Source: Verrucomicrobiota bacterium
GTDB taxonomy: Bacteria; Verrucomicrobiota; Verrucomicrobiia; Limisphaerales; JAGWYX01
Reading direction: 5' to 3'
Assembly: GCA_018969165.1 (NCBI GenBank)
Contig: JAGWYX010000122.1
Location: 1 to 8,474 of the forward strand
DNA: 8,474 nt
In this document: positions 1 to 6,089 of the stretch, one piece after another
Position numbering within the stretch: position 1 is the stretch's first letter
How the letters are laid out: each line of letters opens with the position of its first letter
The notes under the pieces: model-generated
Database searches by the model: none
Told to the model about the DNA's origin: nothing
The model's input: only the letters and a program-made list of their open reading frames with translations
Program-made: the position numbers and the translations under genes

Positions 1-1
1 C

Positions 2-1528
2 ATCGGGGCCGAACAACAATTGCGCCAGCTCTCCGTCGCCGTCGAACAGAGCCCGATGAGCATCGTCATCACCGACCCGCAGGGCGCGATCGAGTATGTC
101 AACCCCAACTTCGTGGAACTGACCGGCTACACCCCCGCGGAAGTCCTGGGTCGGAACTCCCGGCTGCTGCAGTCCGGCCAGACGCCGCCGGAGACCTACC
201 GGCAGATGTGGGCGGCCCTCAGCGCCGGCCACGTCTGGCGCGGCGAATTCTGCAATAAGAAGAAGAACGGAGAGTTCTATTCCGAACTGGCAGTGATTTC
301 ACCCGTGCGCGACGAAGCGGGCCAGACGACTCACTTTCTGGCCATCAAGGAGGATGTCACCGAGCGAAAGACGCTCGAAGCCCGGTTCCTCCGGGCCCAG
401 CGTTTGGAGAGCATCGGCACCCTGGCCAGTGGCGTCGCCCACGACCTGAACAACATCCTGGCCCCGATCCAAATGGCGACGCAACTGTTGCGCGAGGAAC
501 ACGACGAAGGCGAACGGCGGCGAATCCTGGACACCATCGATGCCAGCGCCCAGCGCGGCGCCACGATCGTCAAGCAAGTCCTGACCTTCGCCCGGGGCGT
601 CGAGGGGGAACGGGTGCTCCTGCAACCCCGCCACCTGGTTCGCGAGATCCTCAAGATCGCGCAGGCGACTTTCCCCAAGAACATCATGTTCGCCTCCCAA
701 AATCCCAAGGACCTGTGGGCCGTCACCGGCGATGCCACCCAATTGCACCAGGTCCTGCTCAACCTCTGCCTCAACGCCCGCGACGCCATGCCCAACGGCG
801 GCACCCTCTCGGTCCGCGCCGAGAACCTGGCGGCCGACGCCAGTTTCGTCGCCATGACCCCTGAAGCCAGGATCGGCCAATACGTGGTGCTGCAAGTCGC
901 CGATACGGGCATCGGCATCCCGGCCACAGTGCTCGACCGCATCTTCGATCCGTTCTTCACCACCAAACCGGTCGGCCGAGGCACCGGCCTGGGACTGTCC
1001 ACCGTGCTGGGGATTGTCAAGAGCCACGGCGGGTTCCTCACCGTCAGCAGCCAGGTCGATCATGGCACCACCTTCAAAGTCTTCCTGCCGGCGACCTCGA
1101 CTCGACCGCCACCCACGGCTGGGACCATCACCGCCTTGGGCCGGCGCGGCCAGGGCGAGTTGGTCCTGGTGGCGGATGACGAGCCGGCCATACGGGACGT
1201 CACCGTGCGCATGCTCGAGCAGAGTGGTTACACCAGCCTGAGCGCCGCCGACGGCACCGAGGCCCTGGCCCTCTACTCACAACACCGCACCGCGGTCAAA
1301 GTCGTCGTCACCGATATCCTCATGCCCGAAATGGACGGCCCGGCCCTGGCCCGCATTCTCCGACGCATGGCACCCGACCTCCCAATCATCGCCTCGACCG
1401 GCCTGGGCCAGAGCGACAAGGTCGAGGAACTCCGGGAGTTGGGGGTCAAATGGTTTTTGGCCAAGCCCTACACGGCCGCTAAGCTGCTGGAGACCCTGCA
1501 AAAGGTCCTCCCGACTCCGGCGGGATGA
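2..1528 (+). CDS. Hybrid sensor histidine kinase with C-terminal receiver (5'-truncated by window)
   Basis: Partial gene: the frame is open to the first bases of the window, so the true start and any N-terminal sensor or membrane part lie upstream. A TTG at 20 is only an internal codon; residues below are counted from it. A PAS domain with its PAC extension covers about 5-115 (ITDPQGAIEYVNPNF, ending in EDVTERK). HisKA follows with H-box SGVAHDLNNILAPI, phospho-acceptor H141. The HATPase has the N-box (LNARDAM, N252), G1 (DTGIGI, 295-300), F-box (FDPFFTTK) and G2 (GRGTGLGLS, 319-327). A receiver at about 380-497 has the acidic pocket DDE (386-388), phospho-acceptor D432 in TDILMP, T460 and K482. 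All catalytic residues are present, so it should autophosphorylate on His and pass phosphate to its own receiver, then probably to an unlinked phosphotransfer protein or regulator. There is no DNA-binding domain, and the signal is unknown. cdsA follows after 107 bases; no functional link is evident. Confidence 0.93.
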   Translation: MGAEQQLRQLSVAVEQSPMSIVITDPQGAIEYVNPNFVELTGYTPAEVLGRNSRLLQSGQTPPETYRQMWAALSAGHVWRGEFCNKKKNGEFYSELAVISPVRDEAGQTTHFLAIKEDVTERKTLEARFLRAQRLESIGTLASGVAHDLNNILAPIQMATQLLREEHDEGERRRILDTIDASAQRGATIVKQVLTFARGVEGERVLLQPRHLVREILKIAQATFPKNIMFASQNPKDLWAVTGDATQLHQVLLNLCLNARDAMPNGGTLSVRAENLAADASFVAMTPEARIGQYVVLQVADTGIGIPATVLDRIFDPFFTTKPVGRGTGLGLSTVLGIVKSHGGFLTVSSQVDHGTTFKVFLPATSTRPPPTAGTITALGRRGQGELVLVADDEPAIRDVTVRMLEQSGYTSLSAADGTEALALYSQHRTAVKVVVTDILMPEMDGPALARILRRMAPDLPIIASTGLGQSDKVEELRELGVKWFLAKPYTAAKLLETLQKVLPTPAG

Positions 1529-1635
1529 GCCGGCCCTGGATCGACCGCGGCCCCACGGCGGAGCAGTGCGCATCCAGGAGCGTCCGCGCGAATCGACGCT
1601 CGACACCAGGCGGGCGGGGTCGCTAACGTGCCGCG

Positions 1636-2547
1636 ATGTCATCGGGACCCGTCGCCACCCCGCCCCCCGCCGCGTCCAAGGGGCGGGTGTTTGTGCGCCG
1701 GTTTCTGAGTTCGATCGTGCTGTGGACGGCGGTGATCTCGGCGCTGTTCTCCGGCCACCAGCTCCTGTCGGATTATTTCTTCCTGGCCATCATCATGGTG
1801 CTGGCCGGGACGGGCCTGGTCGAGTTCTACGGGTTGCTCGAGCGCTCGCACCTGGTTTGCTTCAAGGAATGGGGCGTGTGCGGCGGCCTGCTGCTGCTGG
1901 CCAGCACCTTCGCCTATCTGTCCGGTCATGGCGGCGCCAAACTGCCCCCCGCCAAGGCCAACGATTTCGAGACCAGCTTCCTGATCCTGTTCGTGCTGGG
2001 GTTGTGCCTGCGCCAGTTCGTGGCACGGAGCAACACCGCCGGGTTGATCGCCATCTCGACGACGCTGTTCGGCCTGATGTACATCCCGTGGCTGCTGAAT
2101 TTCATTCAGAAGATCAAGTTCCTCGAGGCCGACGGCCGGTTCTACGTCTTCTATTTCGTGGTGGTCACCAAATTCAGCGACATCGGCGCCTACGCCGTCG
2201 GCACAGTCATCGGGCGGCATAAGATGATCCCGCGCATCAGCCCCGGCAAGACCTGGGAGGGGCTGGGCGGAGCCCTGGCGGCGGCGACGGCCTCGAGCCT
2301 GGTGTTCGCGCGCCTGGCCGGCGGCCGGCTGCCCGGCATGACGGCGGCGCACGCCACGGTCCTGGGCTTGCTCCTCGGCGGCACCGCGGTGATCGGCGAC
2401 TTGATCGAGTCCCTGTTCAAACGCGAGGCCGGCGTGAAAGACTCCGGGCACTGGTTTCCCGGCATCGGCGGCATCCTCGACTTGCTGGACAGTTTGTTGT
2501 TCAATGCGCCGCTGATGTATCTGTATTTGCGGCATGTGCTGACGTGA
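1636..2547 (+). CDS. cdsA: Phosphatidate cytidylyltransferase (CDP-diacylglycerol synthase)
   Basis: Integral membrane enzyme that converts phosphatidate and CTP to CDP-diacylglycerol, precursor of bacterial phospholipids. The 303 residues are mostly hydrophobic, with about eight or nine likely membrane segments (near 25-40, 47-68, 81-97, 111-129, 135-157, 168-192, 208-226, 238-258 and 284-298). Family landmarks are KFSDIGAYAVGTVIGRHK (179-196), ISPGKTWEGLGG (201-212) and the C-terminal CTP_transf_1 signature beginning SLFKREAGVKD (259-269). The signature then reads PGIGGILDLLDS (275-286) instead of the textbook PGHGG-x-x-D-R-x-D: the His is Ile277 and the Arg is Leu283, while both Asp (282, 285) remain. 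Length is slightly above the common 270-285. The ATG at 1636 was chosen, but GTG at 1687 or 1693, just before the first membrane segment and after a G-rich stretch, is also plausible. dxr follows 74 bases downstream, a frequent pairing, so one transcript is likely. Confidence 0.93.
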   Translation: MSSGPVATPPPAASKGRVFVRRFLSSIVLWTAVISALFSGHQLLSDYFFLAIIMVLAGTGLVEFYGLLERSHLVCFKEWGVCGGLLLLASTFAYLSGHGGAKLPPAKANDFETSFLILFVLGLCLRQFVARSNTAGLIAISTTLFGLMYIPWLLNFIQKIKFLEADGRFYVFYFVVVTKFSDIGAYAVGTVIGRHKMIPRISPGKTWEGLGGALAAATASSLVFARLAGGRLPGMTAAHATVLGLLLGGTAVIGDLIESLFKREAGVKDSGHWFPGIGGILDLLDSLLFNAPLMYLYLRHVLT

Positions 2548-2576
2548 GGCGTGAAACGTAATCCGGTGGCCGTTCC

Positions 2577-2591
2577 AATGGTTCAACCATT
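2577..2591. promoter_or_regulatory. Perfect 15-base dyad in the cdsA-dxr gap
   Basis: AATGGTT and AACCATT are perfect 7-base inverted arms around a single C, ending 30 bases before the dxr ATG. The loop is too short for a good RNA hairpin and there is no T-run, so it does not look like a terminator. A protein-binding operator is one reading; chance is another in a gap of only 74 bases. No matching promoter boxes were recognised beside it. Confidence 0.3.
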
Positions 2592-2621
2592 TAACCCTTC
2601 CACGCGTTCACCCACTGATCC

Positions 2622-3758
2622 ATGAAGAACGTCGTCTTACTTGGCAGCACCGGCTCGATCGGCACCAGCACGCTGAAGGTGGCCGAGGATTTGCCGGACC
2701 GGATTCGCCTGCTCGGACTGGCGGCCGGGAACAACGTCCAGTTGCTGTCCGAACAGAGCCGGCGGCATCGGCCACGGGCGGTCAGCGTGACGGCGCCGGC
2801 GCGAGCGGGCGAGCTGCGGGCGTTACTGGGGCCGGAGACCGAAGTGTTCAGCGGCAGCGAGGGCCTGCTGCGGCTGGCCACGTTGCCGGAGGCGGACATT
2901 GTGCTGATTGCGATTGTCGGCACGGCCGGGTTGCAGCCGGCCCTGGCGGCCATCCGTGCCGGCAAGGACATCGCGGTGGCGTCCAAGGAAATCCTGGTCA
3001 TGGCCGGCGAGACCGTCATGGCCGAAGCGCAGCGGCATGGGGTGCGCGTGCTCGCGGTGGACAGCGAGCATTCGGCCATCTTCCAGTGCCTGGACGGCAA
3101 ACCGACCCGCTCGGTGCGCCGGCTCTGGTTGACGGCCTCGGGTGGCCCGTTCCGGCGCACCCCCAAGCAGGAGTTCGCGCACATCACCGTCGAGCGGGCC
3201 CTCCAGCATCCCTCCTGGGTCATGGGCCGCAAGGTCACCATCGACTCGGCCACCCTGTTCAACAAGGGCCTGGAGATGATCGAAGCCCGCTGGCTCTTCA
3301 ACATCGAAATCAACCGCGTCCAGGTGATCGTCCATCCCCAGAGCGTGGTCCATTCGATGGTCGAATTCGTGGACGGCTCGATCATCGCCCAGTTGTCCAG
3401 CCCGGACATGTGCCTGCCGATTCAATACGCCTTGACGTATCCGGAGCGGGCGGGCAGCGACCGGGTCCAAACGCACCTGGCCAAGCTGGGCACCCTGACG
3501 TTCGAGGAGCCCGACCTGGAACGGTTCCCGGCGCTGGGTCTGGCGCGGCGGGCGGGCGACGTGGGCGGCACCCTCCCGGCGGTGCTCAACGCCGCCAACG
3601 AAGTGGCCGTGGACGCCTTCTGCGAACGACGGATTCAATTCGAGCAGATCAGCCAGTGCGTCGCCCGCGCCATGCACGCCCACCGCGTGGTCGCGCACCC
3701 GACCCTCGAGCAAATCCTCGAAGCCGACGCCTGGGCCCGGACCCAGGCCAAGCCGTAA
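2622..3758 (+). CDS. dxr: 1-deoxy-D-xylulose 5-phosphate reductoisomerase
   Basis: Cytosolic enzyme of the MEP (non-mevalonate) isoprenoid pathway: rearranges and reduces 1-deoxy-D-xylulose 5-phosphate to 2-C-methyl-D-erythritol 4-phosphate with NADPH and a divalent metal. At 378 residues it is close to the usual 380-400. The N-terminal Rossmann fold carries GSTGSIGTSTL (8-18) and AAGNN (34-38). The catalytic part has ASKE (120-123), the metal-binding VDSEHSAIFQ (D147, E149), LTASGGPF (170-177), HPSWVMGRKVTIDSATL (196-212) and NKGLEMIEA (third metal ligand E218), then HPQSVVHSMVE (238-248) and PDMCLPIQYA. The C-terminal helical part has NAANEVAV (323-330). Every expected catalytic motif is intact, so it should be active and sensitive to fosmidomycin-type inhibition as the family is. 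The ATG at 2622 starts immediately before the Rossmann strand; no Shine-Dalgarno is visible. It lies 74 bases after cdsA. The site-2 protease gene rseP, a common downstream neighbour, is absent. Confidence 0.97.
   Translation: MKNVVLLGSTGSIGTSTLKVAEDLPDRIRLLGLAAGNNVQLLSEQSRRHRPRAVSVTAPARAGELRALLGPETEVFSGSEGLLRLATLPEADIVLIAIVGTAGLQPALAAIRAGKDIAVASKEILVMAGETVMAEAQRHGVRVLAVDSEHSAIFQCLDGKPTRSVRRLWLTASGGPFRRTPKQEFAHITVERALQHPSWVMGRKVTIDSATLFNKGLEMIEARWLFNIEINRVQVIVHPQSVVHSMVEFVDGSIIAQLSSPDMCLPIQYALTYPERAGSDRVQTHLAKLGTLTFEEPDLERFPALGLARRAGDVGGTLPAVLNAANEVAVDAFCERRIQFEQISQCVARAMHAHRVVAHPTLEQILEADAWARTQAKP
3729..3748 (+). other. GC-rich hairpin at the 3' end of dxr
   Basis: GCCTGGG (3729-3735) pairs perfectly with CCCAGGC (3742-3748) around a six-base loop, ending 8 bases before the dxr stop codon. 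No T-run follows, so it is not a standard intrinsic terminator. It could stabilise the 3' end or slow polymerase, or it may only reflect GC-rich coding sequence. Confidence 0.25.
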
Positions 3759-3872
3759 GGGCCCGTTAGGAAATTGTGATCCCGATCATCGCCAAGGATC
3801 GGTTGGCCGTGATTGCCCGGGTCATCACCTGACAGATGGCGCCCGGATGTTCGATCCGCCTGGGCTGGCCAT
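3759..3872 (-). pseudogene. Frameshifted 5' remnant of a REP-associated Y1 (IS200-like) transposase
   Basis: Read on the minus strand from the ATG at 3872, three frames in succession give a typical start of the Y1 transposase family found with REP sequences (RAYT). First comes M-A-S-P. After a one-base shift comes RRIEHPGAICQVMTR (compare the family's RIEYPGAxYHVMxRG). After a second shift near 3817 comes GNHGQPILGDDRDHNFL (compare GNNRQPIFxDDxDRxxFL). Similarity ends at about the dxr stop, so roughly the first 38 codons of a protein of some 200-300 residues survive. The HUH motif, the catalytic tyrosine and the rest are gone, so it cannot encode an active enzyme. The family match is from memory of the conserved pattern, not a search. 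It is the decayed scar of a past insertion behind dxr, reading towards it. Confidence 0.72.
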
Positions 3873-3945
3873 CTCGCCGGACAATCCAACCGCTGCCGGC
3901 CGTGATCCCTTGCTGCAAAGTTCACCAGGGACAAGCCAGGCAAGG

Positions 3946-3975
3946 AAAAGTCAAATGTCATGCCTTGACCCCTTT
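3946..3975 (-). repeat. GGGGTCAAGG-type element upstream of the transposase remnant
   Basis: On the minus strand this reads AAAGGGGTCAAGGCATGACA followed by TTTGACTTTT, lying about 75-100 bases before the remnant's ATG. It contains the inverted pair GTCAA/TTGAC. Short motifs of the form GGGGTCA-x-G-x-x-TTGACATTTGAC are, as I recall, widespread beside Y1-type transposase genes in environmental genomes. The position and orientation here fit an element end. A genome-wide count would settle whether it is repeated. Confidence 0.45.
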
Positions 3976-4100
3976 CGGCACCAGCCATCCTGACCAAGAG
4001 TGACGCCGCGGCGGTTCACGGGCGCAGAATTCGCCAGGCGGGCGACCGTGGCGACGGCGTCAAACATGCCAATATCAAGCATCGTGCAACTTATCGATAC

Positions 4101-4125
4101 TATTGACCGACCCCTTTACGTAAAG
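4101..4125 (-). repeat. Second partial copy of the element plus a 12-base palindrome
   Basis: GACCCCTTT (4109-4117), preceded by TTGACC, repeats in the same orientation the GACCCCTTT preceded by TT at 3965-3975, 142 bases away. It runs straight into CTTTACGTAAAG (4114-4125), a perfect 12-base palindrome that starts 17 bases beyond the end of the TPR lipoprotein gene on the minus strand. It may be the far boundary of the decayed mobile element, or part of the 3' end of the lipoprotein transcript. With no T-run it is not a convincing intrinsic terminator. Confidence 0.35.
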
Positions 4126-4141
4126 ACAGTTAATGAATCTT

Positions 4142-6031
4142 CTACGGCGGATTAACCGCCAGCCAGTTGCGGATGGCCGCCGACTGCGGATGGCCCGGGT
4201 CCAGCGCCAACACCTTCAGGTAATGCGCCCGGGCCAGCCGTGGTTGGCCGAGTTGCTGCGCATACAGGTTGGCCAGCGTCAGGTGCGCGCGCACCTCGTC
4301 CGGTTGCGTGGCCAGGAGCGCTTCCAGTTCATGGGCGGCGTCGCGGGGATAACGCGCCCGCTCCAGGGCCAACGCGAAGTTGTAGCGGGCATCTGGCGAG
4401 CCGGGATTGATGGCCAGCGCCGTTTCATAAGCCGAGAGCGAAAGCGGCAGCTCGCCCGCCTCGTAGGCGGCCAGACCCAAGTTGTACTGGGCTTCGAAGA
4501 ACGCCGGGTCGAGTTGGATGGCCTTGCGGTAGGCCGCCAGCGCCGCCTCCAGCCGGCCGTCCCGATAAGCGGCGGCGCCTTGAGTCAGGTAGGGCAGGGC
4601 CTCCGCCCGGTTGCCGTTCACGGGTTTGACGGGCGACAAATAAGTGTAACGCGCTGGCTCCGGCTGGCTGGGCGACGTGGCGGGGGCTGTCGCCGCCGGC
4701 CGCGACAACGGGGGCTGAGGAGTCGCCGCGGTGTCGGTGGTCTTGGCGGCGAGCGCGACTGCCGGCGTGGTTTCGGTCTTGGCCTTGCGCCGAAACCACC
4801 GGCCCGGGTTCAGACGCTGGAGGAGGCTGGGCCGCTCGGGCACAGGGACAACTCGCGAGGGCGGATTGAACGATTCCGACGCCGGGGCGGTGGTCGAGGC
4901 GACCTCCGAGGCGGTTGTGGTGGGCAAGGGCGTCGCGGGCTTAGTCTCGGTAGGCTGTCGTAACGGCGGTTCCTCGGGTAGGCGGACCACCTCGACTGGC
5001 GCGGCCGGAATGGGCTCGGGTTTCGTCGGGCGCGCCGGAGTTGGCGCGGGCGGTTGCTCCGCAGGCTGCGCCGGGTGTGCGGGCGGTGCAGCCGAGGAGG
5101 ATTCGGCCGCTGCGGTGGCCGGCTTGGGCTGGATGAGAGGTGGGTTCGTCGGCGTCGGCGCGGCGGTGGTCGCCACAACCGGCGGCGCGGTCGGCGTCGG
5201 TCGGGCGACGGGGGCGGGAGGCCGGGCAGCGGCTTGGGCCAAGGCATTGCTGAACACCGGGCGTGGGGCGGGGTGTAGTTCGAGAGTCAGCCGGTTGACC
5301 ATGCGCTCGGCCTCGTCCCGGTTGGGGGCGTGCGGCGCGACGGACAGGTAGCGCTGGAAGCACTCGAGGGCGACGGGGCGGTTTTTGAAATGGGTGTCGG
5401 CAACGAGCGCGGCATTCCACCAAGCCGGGCTGTACCGGGGATCCTGCTGCGCGGCGGCGGTGAAATACCGGTAGGCCTCGTTCCAGCGGCGGCGTTGGAG
5501 TTGGATGATGCCCAGGTCGTTCAGCGCCTGCGGATGGCGCGGATCGATCTGGCGCGCGCGCGAGAAGCTGATCTCGGCGGCGGCGAACTGACGCGCGCGG
5601 AGTTGCGCCAGGCCCAGTTGGAGCCAGCCGGTGAGGGTCTGCGGCTGGAGCAGCGTGTAGGTGGTCAACTCCGACATGGCGGCGGCCAGGTCGTTCTGCT
5701 CGGCGTAGAGGCAGCCGAGGTTGAAGCGGGCGGCGGCCAGGTTGCGATCGCGACGCAAGGCTTCTTCGTAGGCGTGAACCGCCTGGGTGGGTTGGCGGGC
5801 ACCGTGATAAGCTAGGCCAAGGTAATTCCAGGCCTGGGCATTCTGGGGCAGCAACCGCACCGCCACCTGGAGCCGTTCCACCGCCTGCGGATAGCGCCCC
5901 TCCCGGATCAGCCGGGCGCCGTCCAGCAAGGCCCGCGGACCGGACGGCATACAACCGCCCAGCCAGACCACCCCCAGAGTCGCCAGCAGTGCGGTCGGGG
6001 CCGCCGCGACCCATTTTTTTGTGGTCAGCAT
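4142..6031 (-). CDS. TPR-repeat lipoprotein with a long Pro/Ala/Thr-rich linker
   Basis: Probable membrane-anchored scaffold protein; TPR repeats bind other proteins, but no partner is identifiable. The chosen ATG at 6031 gives 629 residues beginning MLTTKKW, then a hydrophobic stretch and the lipobox LGGC with the lipidated Cys at residue 27, as expected for lipoprotein signal peptidase. An ATG six codons upstream (6049) would overlap the promoter -10 box. TPR block one spans about residues 31-235 (for example AWNYLGLAYHGARQPTQAVHAYEEAL). A disordered Pro/Ala/Thr/Glu linker spans about 255-465 and contains a basic-aromatic patch, LLQRLNPGRWFRRKAK (403-418). TPR block two fills about 475-620, with YLTQGAAAYRDGRLEAALAA and YNLGLAAYEAGELPLSLSAY. 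Most units carry the usual Gly/Ala/Tyr and Pro-end spacing. It is divergent from the DUF362 gene with a 58-base gap. The product class is clear; the biological role is unknown. Confidence 0.88.
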   Translation of the reverse strand: MLTTKKWVAAAPTALLATLGVVWLGGCMPSGPRALLDGARLIREGRYPQAVERLQVAVRLLPQNAQAWNYLGLAYHGARQPTQAVHAYEEALRRDRNLAAARFNLGCLYAEQNDLAAAMSELTTYTLLQPQTLTGWLQLGLAQLRARQFAAAEISFSRARQIDPRHPQALNDLGIIQLQRRRWNEAYRYFTAAAQQDPRYSPAWWNAALVADTHFKNRPVALECFQRYLSVAPHAPNRDEAERMVNRLTLELHPAPRPVFSNALAQAAARPPAPVARPTPTAPPVVATTAAPTPTNPPLIQPKPATAAAESSSAAPPAHPAQPAEQPPAPTPARPTKPEPIPAAPVEVVRLPEEPPLRQPTETKPATPLPTTTASEVASTTAPASESFNPPSRVVPVPERPSLLQRLNPGRWFRRKAKTETTPAVALAAKTTDTAATPQPPLSRPAATAPATSPSQPEPARYTYLSPVKPVNGNRAEALPYLTQGAAAYRDGRLEAALAAYRKAIQLDPAFFEAQYNLGLAAYEAGELPLSLSAYETALAINPGSPDARYNFALALERARYPRDAAHELEALLATQPDEVRAHLTLANLYAQQLGQPRLARAHYLKVLALDPGHPQSAAIRNWLAVNPP

Positions 6032-6039
6032 TCGGCATC

Positions 6040-6068
6040 GTGGTAGCATTCAGCGCTTTGGGTGTCAA
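6040..6068 (-). promoter_or_regulatory. Sigma70-like promoter for the TPR lipoprotein gene
   Basis: On the minus strand a perfect TTGACA (-35; 6063-6068) is followed after 17 bases by TACCAC (-10; 6040-6045), directly preceded by TGC, an extended -10. The -10 itself is a weak match. Transcription should start near 6033, only a few bases before the ATG at 6031, which implies an almost leaderless mRNA and supports that start over the ATG at 6049. Confidence 0.5.
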
Positions 6069-6089
6069 GAAACGCCCCCATTTTACGCG

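Larger units (their letters stand above)
3873..4141. other. Gene-free interval with mobile-element debris
   Basis: Together with the transposase remnant this makes a 383-base gap between the convergent dxr and TPR genes. Besides the two repeat copies it holds the 10-base palindrome CGCCGCGGCG at 4004-4013, flanked by GTGA and TCAC, which can form a GC-rich hairpin. No open frame in it resembles a known protein. The part from about 4060 to 4140 is visibly richer in A and T than the neighbouring genes. Confidence 0.5.

Noticed and set aside
299..1063. 254-codon antisense frame in the histidine kinase
   Set aside because: It lies entirely opposite conserved HisKA and HATPase motifs and shows no family features of its own.
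1639..2586. Long open frame antisense to cdsA (about 315 codons, minus strand)
   Set aside because: It mirrors the well-supported cdsA frame, is rich in Gln, Arg and His and has no recognisable domain; long antisense frames are expected in GC-rich genes.
2823..3713. 296-codon antisense frame in dxr
   Set aside because: It is a shadow of a complete, motif-perfect dxr; His/Arg/Gln-rich with no domain.
3782..3802. CCGATC/GATCGG inverted repeat as the dxr terminator
   Set aside because: Only a 6-base stem with a 9-base loop and no T-run, and it lies inside the transposase relic.
3635..3997. 120-codon minus-strand frame as an intact small gene
   Set aside because: Only its middle part resembles a transposase, and only in one of three needed frames; its end runs antisense into dxr. 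Treated as part of a frameshifted relic instead.
6014..6020. T7 run near the start of the TPR gene as a terminator
   Set aside because: It encodes Lys codons of the lipoprotein signal peptide and has no stem beside it.
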